From Gymnopus androsaceus JB14 (Eukaryota > Basidiomycota > Agaricomycetes > Agaricales > Omphalotaceae): a stretch of 64,000 nt of DNA. Location: positions 189,012 to 253,011 of the forward strand of contig ML769435.1 in NCBI GenBank assembly GCA_009733575.1, read 5' to 3'. Made by a program: the position numbers and the translations under genes. Below, one piece after another: positions 46,586 through 57,183 of the stretch; position 1 is the first letter of the stretch, and each line of letters begins with the position of its first letter. The notes below the pieces were generated by a model. That model saw only the letters and a list, made by a program, of their open reading frames with translations. It made no database searches and was not told where the DNA came from.

Positions 46586-48208
46586 TTGGAACAAGCCAGC
46601 TCATTGAGTAGCAAAGCTGTAACACCACAGCAGAGACAAGCACCATTACCTCCCACAGATGACACTGTTCCTTGTAAAGTACACCCACACATCTTTGACA
46701 TCAATGAATTAGTTGACAGGTACAAAACCAGAACCACTGGAAAGTGGAACCAGTGCGATAAACAACATTGCCTAAATCGATATGACGTACCTTGGACAGG
46801 TAAATTAGCAAATTTTGCGAAACTCATTGTGAAAGAACAGGAGGAAATTATTAGAAGTCACCTACAACACAATGACAATGATGACAACAAAGAGGATACT
46901 GAAGCACCTGCTGCTCAACCTATTGCAGAATCACCAGGCACTTTAATTGCTGATTCCGACAACAACAACGAAATGTCTAAAGCAATGAAAGCCTTTGATA
47001 AGGTTACAACCTTAAAGTCAGACGGATCAAACTGGGACATGTGGAAAACACAAGTGGAATTTGCAACCAGATCTATCAGCTATCAGCAATTTCTGGAATG
47101 GAATCCGCAACCCTTGGATGCGGAAGGAGCTGATGATGAAGATAGGGGAAAGGATAGTGATTTGCTTAATGCAATCATTGGCAGGTTATCAGATGGAATA
47201 TTCCGCAGGTATAGGCACTACAACAACACGAAGCAGTTGTGGGAAAATTTACTTGCTGGTTATGATTCTAAAAACGCTCTTACTGAATCATTTTTACAAA
47301 GGCGACTTCACACCATGCAATGCACGGACCCATCCAAGGTCAATAAACATTTGGACAACATAATCAACATCCGTGACGACCTCACTACTAGGGGAATTGA
47401 TATCAACAACAATATATTTGCCAACACCATTATGTCCTCTGTCCCTGACACCTTTAAAGCCATGATCAATGCTCTCGCTATTTTTGCTGTTAAAAACAAA
47501 AGCAAGCTCAATCCTGCTGAGCTTATTTTGACTATCTGTGCAGAAGGAATGGTCCATCAAATGCAACATGATCACAAGAAGGAATCAGCAAATTATGCTG
47601 GTAACAGGGGAAGAGGAGGTTTCCGAGGTTGTGGAAATTCCTTTAGGGGAAATTCCCAAGGCAGAGGCAGAGGCCGCGGAGGATTGACAAGTCATCAGAA
47701 CTCTGTTTATTATAATTGCGGAGGTAAAGGTCACTTTGGAAATCAATGTCCATCGGAGAAACGCAGTCAGGCCAACAAGGCCAAGGAGACAAAACCTCCT
47801 AAAGAGAAGCAGAAGAAGAAGTCAGATGGAAACTGGAGAGATAGGCCGAAGAACAATGAAGTGGCATCCTCATCCATGATTGAGGAAGTACCAGAGTCAT
47901 CATGGGCAGCAATTGAAATTCCAGCTAAGCATGGGAATCTTGTTTTCAATTTTTCCGAAATAGCTGATAAATTTGAATTAGCTCTTTCATCGCCGAGCGA
48001 TCAAAGTTGCATAATGCAAAACATCAAAGTTGACACTCCGCCACCTCTTACTCTTAAGGATGAAGAGGAGGAAGAAGTATACGTCAACATTGATCACGCT
48101 TACGCTGCAGCCCACAGTTATGGAGCAATTCTTTTTGACTCCAGATGCTCTACCCACATGACACCACTCACCGACGAACTCAGGAATCAAAGGGAGATTC
48201 CAGCATGA
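46586..48208 (+). pseudogene. Copia gag and protease region (540 codons)
   Basis: Open frame with copia Gag features (LKSDGSNWDMWKTQVEF; LWENLLAGYDSKNALTESFL), an RG-rich stretch, and a knuckle YYNCGGKGHFGNQC in which the first Cys is Tyr. A Lys-rich linker and a protease site reading FDSRCSTHMT follow; the usual DSGA glycine is Arg. Both changes are G-to-A type. The frame ends at 48208 within pol, whereas an intact copia would continue. The coding frame starts at 46586, 150 bp after the LTR. Confidence 0.8.
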
Positions 48209-51200
48209 GTTATTCAGGCCGCTAATGCGAAAACCTTCATGGCAAACATCTCTGGCACACTCCATCTGGGACTTCCAACATTTGAACAAGAAATAAGAAT
48301 GTTAAAGCTCCCTAACACCCTTTTATGTCCAGATACTCCCAACACACTCGTATCACTGGGAAAACTTGACAATGATGGTTATGCCATCCACACCGCAAAT
48401 GGTAAAATGACAATCAGAGATTGCCAGGGAAAACCCGTAGGAGTTATCCCAAGGACTAATGGACTATACCAGATCCCATCATGGGAACACACTTATTTGA
48501 CTAAGATTGGCAGATTGGTATCTCTTTACGAGGCGCACTGCATCTTAGGTCACCTCAACTATGCTTATGTGAAGCATATGTTCCAAGACAACCAGGTTTG
48601 TGGAATCAGATTGGATCTGAACCAAATGGACAAACCAGAATGCCGTGCTTGTATGCTCGGGAAAGCATCCAGGTATCCTATCGCTCAGGTGCGATCATCT
48701 CCACATGCAGAGAAGTTTGGAGACATTTTCCACATGGATGTGTGGGGACCAGCACAAGTCAGAACTAATGAATTCACGGCATATCTGGAACGTATTGGGA
48801 CACAACGACGTCTTACGTTACATGACACCCCAGAACACAATGGTATAGCGGAACGTGCACATTGAACATTGCTTAATGCAGTTCGAAGTCTTTTGATCTC
48901 ATCAGGACTCCCGAAATGGCTTTGGGGATTCATGATGAAATATGTGCTATACATTTGGAATCGGATGCCAAAGAAAGCCATCGGAATGGCCACTCCATAC
49001 CACCAGAGGCTCTAGCCTTATTAAAATAAAACCCGACAACTTGTCACAGGTGTATTTTAATATTTGCGACAGCTATATAGAGCCTACAGTACTGATAAGG
49101 GAACCCTAACCATAGTATGATAAGATGGGGCCATATCTCGGGAACTAGTGGCTGTGGGAAAAAACGGAAATGGCTACACCCCGTTATTTTCGGCCCTCTT
49201 TCCGATGGTGGTATCCATTTAACCCTAACCCTAAAATCGAGTTATGCCAAAAAAGGAAATTTTCGCACTGTTTTGGTCAGGTCTCGTTAGGGTGAGCAAC
49301 AGTGCCAAACAAACAGTGCACATAGGTTAGGGTTAGGATGGTTAGGGTTTAGGGGTTGAGGATAAAAATGGTGGTGTGGGGGCTTGCCCCCACTGTTATA
49401 ATATTAGTCATCATTAGGGTTAGGATCCGAGGTAGGGTTGGGGTTGGGTGCAGGTGACCTGTATGAGCATGAGAAAAATGTCCTTTTTCTCCCATGGGCT
49501 CTCATTCTCTCTGTATAGATATTACGGCTTTGGTGCTGACAAGTTGTCACTGGTATTAAAATACACCTCTGAGAACTTGTCAGGGTTTATTTTAATACTG
49601 CTAATGAACCAGCTGTCCATACAAGAAACGGTTTGGTATTAAACCAGGACATTACTAATCTTCGCATCTTCAGCAGTATTGTTTATGTTAAATGAGAAAA
49701 GAAACCCGGCAAATTGGAACCACAGGCCCAGGAAGGACACTGGATAGGACTCAAATCGAATGGTCACTACATCTACTGGCCAGCATGTCACACTGTCATG
49801 ACATAGAGGAATGTAGTTTTTTCTGACAGGCAGATCCAACCCATTGAAGGGGAGGATGGAAATTTGGGAAATTTAGAAACATCGGTCACTGAGTCGGAAC
49901 AGCCTGTCATACCAGTTCCAGAAGAAATCGCCAAACCAATTGCACCAGACAAAGTATCTGGCAAACAAGTCAGACAACCCACCAAGAAGATCAGGGACGT
50001 CATTGAAGGACTTGGAGAAGGAAGTGATGAGTTGCGACATCTTACCGCATCTCTAGGTCAGGTAACATCAGAAATCAAATCTGATCCTTTCTCTGTTGCA
50101 GAAGCTATGTGATGACCTGACAGCTCCAAATGATACAATGCCATGAAGGACAAAATCTCCAGACTCCAGGAGCGTGGAACCTACACAATTGTCACTCCAC
50201 CTCCAGATGCAAATATTCTCACATCCAAATGGGTCTATTGGACCAAGAAAGATGAATGAGGTCACATTACAGGACACCAAGCTTGTCTTGTTGTGCATGG
50301 ATTTAATCAGATCCCAGACATTGACTACTTCCCAGACGAAACCTTTGCATCTGTTGCAAAACTCATATCAGCCCGTGCTATACTCAGCATTGGAGCTGAG
50401 AAGAGCATGATTATTCACCAAATGGATGTGAAATCAGCTTACCTTTATGGGAAATTGGATGACAACGAGCGCATTTGTATGAAGGCACCTCCAGGCACTG
50501 ATATAGGGGTAAAACCAGGTCAAACTTTACGGACTTAAACAAGCCGGTCAACAATGGTACATGCTATTCAGGGAAATCATGACCCAACTGGGGTTTAAAT
50601 GGTCTGATTTTGATCACGCTGTTTTCTATTGCACTAATCCCTTCACCATCATTTTTATACATGTTGACAACATGACATTGGTTACTGAAACCCTGGCCAT
50701 CATGGAGAAACTGAAGAAAGATATTGGGGCTATAATCAAAGTTGTTGATTCCAGAGAAATCCATTGGCTACTTGGGATTGAGATCCAAAGATCTCTCCAT
50801 AACAGGATGATTCACTTATCCCAGTGGTCATACATTGACACCATACTCTCTTGCTATGGATTCTCAGATATAAAGCCACTCTCTATTCCCTTCGATCCCC
50901 ACATCCACCTCACCAAAGACCAATCACCCAAAACGGTTGAGGATATTGCTTTCATGTGCGACAAACCCTACAGAGAGGCCCTTGGTGCTCTCCAGTACTT
51001 ATCTGTTGCTATGAGACCTGACATCACATATGCAGTCTCTATCCTTGCTTGCTTTTTGCAAAACCCCGGCATCACTCATTGGAATGGTGTACACCGTGTC
51101 TATGCCTATCTCAAATACACCCAAGACTTTTGGCTCAGTACGAGCAACCAGGAAACAGTCCAAGGCTATATGGATGCAGATGGTATGTCCCAAGAGGACC

Positions 51201-51561
51201 AACATGCTATTTCCGGGTACATTTTTATGTTGAATGGCAGAGCAGTATCTTGGTCATCGAAATGACAGGATACCATTTCTTTATCCACCATGGAAGCTGA
51301 GTATATCGCTTTGACCCATGCAGCAAAGGAAGCAATCTGGCTTAGGAACCTTTTATCAGAAATCTTTGGTCCCATTACTCATGCGATCCCTATCATGTCA
51401 GACAATCAGTCCGCCATTGCATTGGTGAAGGATGATTGTTTTCAAGCCAGGACCAAACACATTGATATCCAATACCACTTCATCCGCTATGTCATCGAGG
51501 AAGCCTTACCTTCAATGAAAGCCAAACACTTTGCAGCATCCATGGGATTAGCAAAGGTTTG
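48209..51561 (+). pseudogene. Copia pol remnant (integrase, RT, RNase H)
   Basis: After the stop at 48208: gag-pre-integrase zinc region (EAHCILGHLNYAYVKH...CRACMLGK, about 48530-48665). The integrase core jumps from DVWGPAQVRT directly to NEFTAYLERIGTQRRLT, so roughly 75 residues with two catalytic Asp are deleted. Then HDTPEHNGIAER, a MITE insertion (49019-49597), the RT with MDVKSAYLYG but HVDN instead of YVDD (about 50665), and RNase H with Asp, Glu (STMEAEY) and Asp (SDNQSAIALV) still readable. Stops occur at several points. Inactive. Confidence 0.85.
49019..49597. mobile_element. MITE with TIRs and telomere-like words, inserted in copia pol
   Basis: Inverted ends TATTAAAATAAAACCC (49019) and GGGTTTATTTTAATA (49583-49597), each continued by AACTTGTCA...AGGTGTATTTTAAT wording. 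The outer TA on each side may be the target duplication. The interior contains several AACCCTAACCCTAA and TTAGGGTTAGG blocks. Non-coding. Confidence 0.75.
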
Positions 51562-51569
51562 AAGGGGAG

Positions 51570-51932
51570 TGTTGGAATATCAAAGGTAAATATATCTTAT
51601 CAAACTATACATGGAATGCTTTCTCGTAGTATCCACTTGTTTGTATCACCATCCCATGCACTCCACTGTTATCATCTCGCAGACTCCACTCAGTCTCTCA
51701 CCATATCCACTTGCTCTCTTGTAGTACCCACTTTGCCATATGCATAGTAGCCACAAGTATTCATGCAGTAGCCACTTGCCTGATATATCATTTGTACTTA
51801 GGATTGTATATAAGCTTAGGTACCGTACCCTGTAATAGCACCGTTGTCCCCCATCAATCTGTGTGATCGCTACTACTAAGTCCTGTGTGGACTTACTGCT
51901 GCTACTTCCTATTTATGAATATAACTCTAATA
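51570..51932 (+). repeat. 3' LTR of the copia element
   Basis: Partner of 46072-46434. Confidence 0.9.
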
Positions 51933-51937
51933 ACAAA

Positions 51938-52344
51938 ATTAGTGATCGAGGCTCTTTGTATATGAACAATGAGCAAGGGAGGAGAGGAATTGGAGTAAGA
52001 TGAGAGATAGTGTTAGGTGAGGAGAATCAAGTGAAGAGAATCAAGTGAAGGAATTGGTGAATGAACTGGGCCTGGAGGTTTGAAGATGATGTAAGCCGAC
52101 TACCCATTTGGGCATCACGTGCGAGGGGCAGAAAGTCAAAACTTGCCGGATCAGGTTTCCAGGCTGCCCATAGTGTGGTGCCGTTTAAGGTAAGCTGATC
52201 GGTCACATGACCGGTGTGAGAGTCTGACTGTCTGGTGGGTCCACAGCAAACTTTTGTTTTCAGAGAAGGCATAGTGGGTGAAGGGAGCAATAATTTGGAA
52301 CAGTCAAGGGTTCTGATTCAAGAATGAACGGGTTGTGTGTGAAG
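51938..52344. other. No gene recognised; left part of a block shared with 9.6 kb
   Basis: Positions 52238-52344 match 9637 onward. A minus-strand 87-codon frame (52290-52027) has no recognisable motif. Confidence 0.4.
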
Positions 52345-52859
52345 AGGACCCCGGATAATACTGCTTGAGCTCTGATCCTGAATGGTCAAAATTCGGCCTT
52401 TTTTTATGGCCCAATTTGGACAAAATTCAGCCTTTTTCACCATACCTGGTCTGAAAATTCCCGTTTCCGACCCTCTTGGGCACCATACCTTTGTTTTCCG
52501 CCGTTTAAGCGCCCAATAAGCGCCATGCTATATTTTTGGTCTAACTGCAAGCTCATCAGATTAGGCGTCAATGGCTTGGGTTTTTCAGCAAGCAATCTCT
52601 CAAGAAACAAAACTTCTAAGCTATACGTAGCTTGCTCTTTGTTTACCGACTGATCACTCAAAAATCCAAATTCACCTCAGAATTTGGCCCTTTTGGATCA
52701 AACCTGGTCTCGGATCCGTCTACTTCAGCCTTTACTTACACTAAACCTGCCATCCAAAAAGGGCCAAAATTCGGCCTTTGGCATGTTACATTACCTCCAA
52801 ATTTGGCCAAAATCCGGCCTTTTGGGATCAGAGCTCAAGCGGTATTATCCGGGGTCCTG
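52345..52859. mobile_element. hAT-like foldback MITE, TTCGGCC-word type
   Basis: TIRs of about 34 bp (outer part AGGACCCCGGATAATAC / GTATTATCCGGGGTCCT) and a perfect 8-bp duplication GTGTGAAG (52337-52344, 52860-52867). The interior is a palindromic array of AAAATTCGGCCTTTT and GGCCAAAAT words. The corresponding site at 9.7 kb lacks it (GTCGTGAAGTCAAG), an empty-site comparison that supports insertion. Confidence 0.85.
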
Positions 52860-53173
52860 TGTGAAGTCAAGATTCAACTTGAGTTATGGATAAATCACGC
52901 CAATAGGTCCGGGATAAGCCTAGCGTAACAGGCTTATTGGAGGATAAGCCAGGCGACCCGGGTGGTGCACAGGCGTCATTAGACGCTCATCACTTTTGCT
53001 CTCAACTCTCATTGATCTCATTGCCCGATACGCCATACACGTATAGCGCCATCTTTCAGGTCTCCCACCCACCCACTCTGTTTAGTGGCCTGTACTTCAG
53101 TACAGTCAACTCAAGCTTATGGTCCCGCATTTCTCGTGTGCATTTAGGCCCACCCATGCGTGGGCCAAGCCCA

Positions 53174-53874
53174 CATCAGCAAAACCTGGGCAATGGCCAT
53201 AGAGGCCATAGCAATCTATAGGAAGCCATAGCAGCCATAGTGCTATGAAATGCTATGGCTTCCTATGAGCTCCTATAAGCTCCTATGAGATTACCGAGCA
53301 CGCAAACTAGCTGTCAACATCTTGACAGCTGTCAGTCTCTCCCGCCAATGCTATATAGCATCGATGCATCAGCATTATAACTTCCCCAAGTTCCCTTCCT
53401 TCCCTCCCCCAACTTCCTTTTTTTTTCACAAGTCGAAGCTCCGAGTTGCTATAGTTTGGATGTCCTTGGTAAGTGTCACCCTTGGACTTTACTTGATATA
53501 TCTAATTAAGCATCGGTAGTGTTACCATTTGGTACTTACAGTACTATAGCTTTGTTTACACTACGTAGTTGTACTTTTTGACTTGCTATGCTTACTACAT
53601 TACCATGGCTGTTGACAATATGATATGATTTTATTATTATTTCTTTCGTCTCGCAACTAAGTGAGGGAATTGATTCCGAAAGCAGTCATACATTCATTTT
53701 TCAATTGAAACCGCCCTGACAGATGTCATTTGCGAGAAATCCATAGCGACTGATAGCAATCCATAGCAGTCCATAGTTCTGGACAGATGGGGACCTTGCT
53801 ATGGGTGCTATGAGTGCTATGACTGCTGGACAGAGCTGTACAGCTCTGTCCAGTACGCCCAGGTTTTGCTGATG
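53174..53874. mobile_element. CATCAG-end foldback element, AGCCATAG-word type (b2)
   Basis: Perfect 18-bp ends CATCAGCAAAACCTGGGC and inverse. The outer 110-170 bp are built of AGCCATAGCAATC, GGCTATGG and CTATGAGCTCC words plus CTGTACAGCTCTG near the right end. The middle is AT-rich with no frame. It shares its left half with 28877 and its right half with 27935-28086. Confidence 0.75.
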
Positions 53875-54775
53875 CAGCCAAACCTCAAATATAGTTTACC
53901 TAAATTCTCTCTTTGAGATTCTGACTTCAAGACTCAGACTAATTCTGAGTCTCCTTTACTCTGCTAGCCTAGCCTAGCTTATCGCTTATTCTCGACAGGA
54001 CCCGGAAGCTCCTACTGACCCGCTGTGGGGGTCAGTAGGAGCTTCCGGGATCCTTTCTCGACTCCGCTCATCTATCTGGATTGATACACCCAATAAATCT
54101 CTCGTCCCCCACTCTCCCATCCCTGGACTCGAGTCATTAACCAGCGTCAAATAGATGTTTTGGCTTTGCTTATCCGTGTGTCTATAGTGAGTGTTTGCTC
54201 ACCCACGCAGGGCCAAGCCCCAGCCAAAGCTCGTCGACGACTTTCCCCATTGACTAGTAGTCCACATACTTAGTCTATTATTCTAGCACACTTATCTTAT
54301 CGCGGGATAAATGATGGAAAGATGCAATTAATTGGCTGGCGATGAGATAGACTCTCGGGGGCGAAGGGAACGCACAGAGAATTTAAAAAGCGGGAGTGCA
54401 AGGTTGGGAATGGATTATAATTATCACCAAATATACGTCGCGGGGACTTGTAAAATCAAAGGCAGGACAAAATTACAAAGGAATCCAAAGAAGTTTCAAA
54501 TCTTTTTGGATTTATCGAGTTATTTGAAGTACAATTTGTACTGCTACAGTGTAATACAGAATGCGAATGGCAAAGCAACCAAGGTACAGTATGTGCATAC
54601 AACAACTAGTGAAAAATGTGGAATGTAGAGGTCTCTGAAACCGTTATTGATGTCTCCTATATGAAGCAAGTGGACCGATAAAATATTGCACGGTCATTCA
54701 ATGATGATGATGATGATGATGAAAGAGAAAGCCAATTGCAAGTAAACATGACGATGTGGGGATAGATGGAAATGT
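53875..54775. other. Spacer with a perfect hairpin and a weak open frame
   Basis: It contains the hairpin at 54001 and a + strand 98-codon frame (54332-54628; a basic stretch KGRTKLQRNPKKF) without known motif. A (GAT)n run lies at 54700-54721. Confidence 0.35.
54001..54049. repeat. Perfect 21-bp hairpin with 7-nt loop
   Basis: Left stem 54001-54021 and right stem 54029-54049 are exact inverse copies (outer part CCCGGAAGCTCC). It is short, isolated and GC-rich. It could be a residual foldback tip or a structured RNA. Confidence 0.6.
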
Positions 54776-55519
54776 TCAGGTCTTCTTGGACCTTGTGCAG
54801 CTGCTCGCCCTCTTCCTGGCCCTAAATATTCGGAATCGTACTGATAAGGAAACCGTGAGCCACTGCTTTTTCATCGTCTGAAAGTAGCTCTCTGTACAAT
54901 GAGAGCTCTCGACTACTTCCGTTCCATTACTGTGTCCCTGATCCGAGTCGACGTCCTCAGAATCGGTGTAGTCATCATACGAGCTCAAGTCGAGGCTAGA
55001 TGTAGACCTCCCGACTGAGTGACGGCGAAATCTCTTTGGTAAAAGATAATGATGATGGTGAGGCTTGTCCTCAAATACAGTTTCGTAAGGGGAGAACGGT
55101 AGAGGTGAGGAATATGATGAGGGTGATGAGGACGAGGGTGATGAGGATGAATAGTGCGTTGAGGAGCTGTACGAATTGGAGGTAGATGTGGGGTAGTCTC
55201 GCATATGATTCGACTGTGATGAGCGAGGTCGCCGTGAGGACTGTCGACGATGATACTGCTGTGCCCGCGATTCTTGCTCCTCCAATTCATCTTCCTCATC
55301 TTCCTCCCATTGTGAATCTGATACTCTCTTCCCGCATCTGCTTCTCACTGTTCTAGTAGGATAGACTGGGAAGTCATGGAAATCCGGGTCATGCATCTCT
55401 CCACGACAGTCGATGTATGCCTTTGCTTGCTCTGAAGAAGAGCTTGAGTGGTAGGACGGGTCCATAAGACGGAAGATGTCCGCGTTAACTAGCTCGATAG
55501 AATGTCTGGAACGTTTCAT
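54776..55519 (-). CDS. Ser/Arg-rich low-complexity hypothetical protein (247 aa)
   Basis: Open from ATG at 55519 (MKRSRHSIELVNADIFRL). The N-terminal third looks folded or semi-conserved; an acidic segment (WEEDEEDELEEQE), a long Ser/Pro/Tyr-rich stretch and a basic end (FRARKRAS) follow. Mostly predicted disordered. No domain recognised. An upstream frame (55863-55516, EILRL/KKELVILRL) could be an additional exon or chance. Confidence 0.4.
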   Translation of the reverse strand: MKRSRHSIELVNADIFRLMDPSYHSSSSSEQAKAYIDCRGEMHDPDFHDFPVYPTRTVRSRCGKRVSDSQWEEDEEDELEEQESRAQQYHRRQSSRRPRSSQSNHMRDYPTSTSNSYSSSTHYSSSSPSSSSPSSYSSPLPFSPYETVFEDKPHHHHYLLPKRFRRHSVGRSTSSLDLSSYDDYTDSEDVDSDQGHSNGTEVVESSHCTESYFQTMKKQWLTVSLSVRFRIFRARKRASSCTRSKKT

Positions 55520-56639
55520 ATGGAAGGTGTGGTGAGAGCTGCTCGTCGAGGGCGGATGGTTTTGAAAGAAATCTTCCGACCTTTATATACCGATCGGAAG
55601 GAAGGAAAATCGGATGACAGTTTGGAAAGCATTTCACAAATGTCTCGTTTTGGAATGCCGGGCTGTAGGCGCAGAATGACAAGCTCCTTTTTCGTCAAAT
55701 ATTTATCTGAAATTCTGGCTATTGTTCTGCTTGCGTCCCCAAAACTGTTTTCGTTTGCCTTCCACAAAACACCTTGAGGAGAATTAGGGAGATATGGAAA
55801 GAGGCTCAAAATCGGTACGACGGTAGGGAGGAGAGGTGGAGTGTGGCGGTGGAAAAGCCCCACAACCTAAAGCGTTCAGTTTTCTCTCGCGGTATAACCT
55901 CCGATGCGCTCATTTCGACGCGCTGATTTATGCGCGTAACACGGAAACATCGCATACCACTTGATTCCAATTCCATATAATACAAGTTTGCTTCAGTCTT
56001 GATCTTCTGGAACTGCCATGTGGAGCAGTGGGTGAAGGTCAGATCCTACAAAGCCGGATAGAAGACAGAAGTTGTGTTCGGATACTCGGATGCAACGAAG
56101 CTACTTACAATTATCATCCGGAGAGTACGATTCCTATGAGAAAGCAGATTTAGCCTACACATTTGGCGATGTGTTTTTCGTGACCAGAAATAGCTTACAG
56201 CGTGGTTGGAGGGGGTCAACGTGGTCATTGTTTTCTCTGCAAGCTATTGGCCAAGTCACGGTGTGGGTTTATGGGATGGGCAAGAGCTGTTGGCAGAGGG
56301 CCATTCGTGTACAAGCTTTCTATTTTTCTACCTTGCGTAGACGACCGAAAACGGACAATTATAAGTCATGCCCGTGTTCACCTGAAAACGGATGATGCCT
56401 CAACAGAGACCATAGAGCGATAAATGACCCACCTCAGCATCAGCTCGAACATAATCCTTCGCAATCGGCCTGAAGAGTATACACCGTAGAGAAACAGAAT
56501 GCATATATAGAGCTGTCAAGGAATTATAACGAAGGAGATCTGGTTACTTAAATATTCGGTGAGGATACAAGGTCGTCAGAAACGCGAACTTCGTAGTAAT
56601 ACGAGAATTAATTGAACCAGTTAATGGTTCTCAGTATGC
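55520..56639. other. No gene recognised
   Basis: Short frames on both strands only. Probably the upstream region of the minus-strand Ser-rich frame and the 3' flank of the ARD-like fragment. Confidence 0.35.
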
Positions 56640-57050
56640 TTACTTGAACCCAATATTCCTCAAATATTCCTGATGAATGGGATGCTCCTCTGCTTCCTTG
56701 TCCCATAGTATCTTCATATCAGCTTTACTACCCTTCAACATTACAAAATCCAATCAGTTTTTTTTGTATATAATAGGAAGCTTCTCACCTTGAGATACAG
56801 AACCCACTTGGTATTGTCCGCTTTGACAAAGCGACGAATTGCTCCTGCGGGAATATGTCGTGCGCTACCTTCGTCACCTTCTACGCGGATCCATGATTTT
56901 GTAAAAGGATCTACATAGGAAGTCTTTCAGCAGCTGGTCCACTTCCACGGAGATCGTAGTATATGCGTACCCTCCATATCCACATAACTGTCCCCGGACA
57001 AACCAACGACCATAAACTCGGGAGTAATCGTGAATTTTCTGTAATCGTTC
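56640..57050 (-). pseudogene. Acireductone-dioxygenase-like C-terminal part, metal ligands lost
   Basis: Three exons in phase on the minus strand: 57050-56971 (FTITPEFMVVGLSGDSYVDM), 56910-56789 (DPFTKSWIRVEGDEGSARHI then PAGAIRRFVKADNTKWVLYL) and 56732-56640 (MKILWDKEAEEHPIHQEYLR to the stop). In ARD the first piece should carry H-x-H-x3-E and the second PAGxYHRF; here there is no His in the former and Arg replaces the His in the latter. The N-terminal exon is absent: only 133 bp separate it from the ATG of the divergent copy at 57184. The exons themselves are undamaged, so it is either a truncated inverted duplicate or a small expressed cupin. Confidence 0.65.
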
Positions 57051-57183
57051 CTAATACGAGAAAGTATGCATAAGATACCGTTATTAAGATAGGGAGATAT
57101 CTAACTGGTTGTTGCTCAATGATTATATTAGCTGAGAACATATAACTTGCAACATACCGTATCACCTACCACTAACACAAACG

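Larger units (their letters stand above)
46072..51932 (+). mobile_element. Ty1/copia retrotransposon with both LTRs
   Basis: 5' LTR 46072-46434 and 3' LTR 51570-51932 (363 bp each, TGTTGGAATATC start), flanked by ACAAA on both sides (46067-46071, 51933-51937). The order gag-protease-integrase-RT-RNase H confirms copia. The coding region is broken by stops, an integrase deletion and a nested MITE. Confidence 0.92.

Noticed and set aside
49210..49450. Telomere-like TTAGGG blocks as a sign of a chromosome end
   Set aside because: They are short, occur in both orientations and lie inside a TIR element with coding sequence of copia on both sides.
55502..55777. 91-codon + strand frame upstream of the Ser-rich gene
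   Set aside because: Overlaps antisense frames of equal quality; no domain or splice evidence to choose it.
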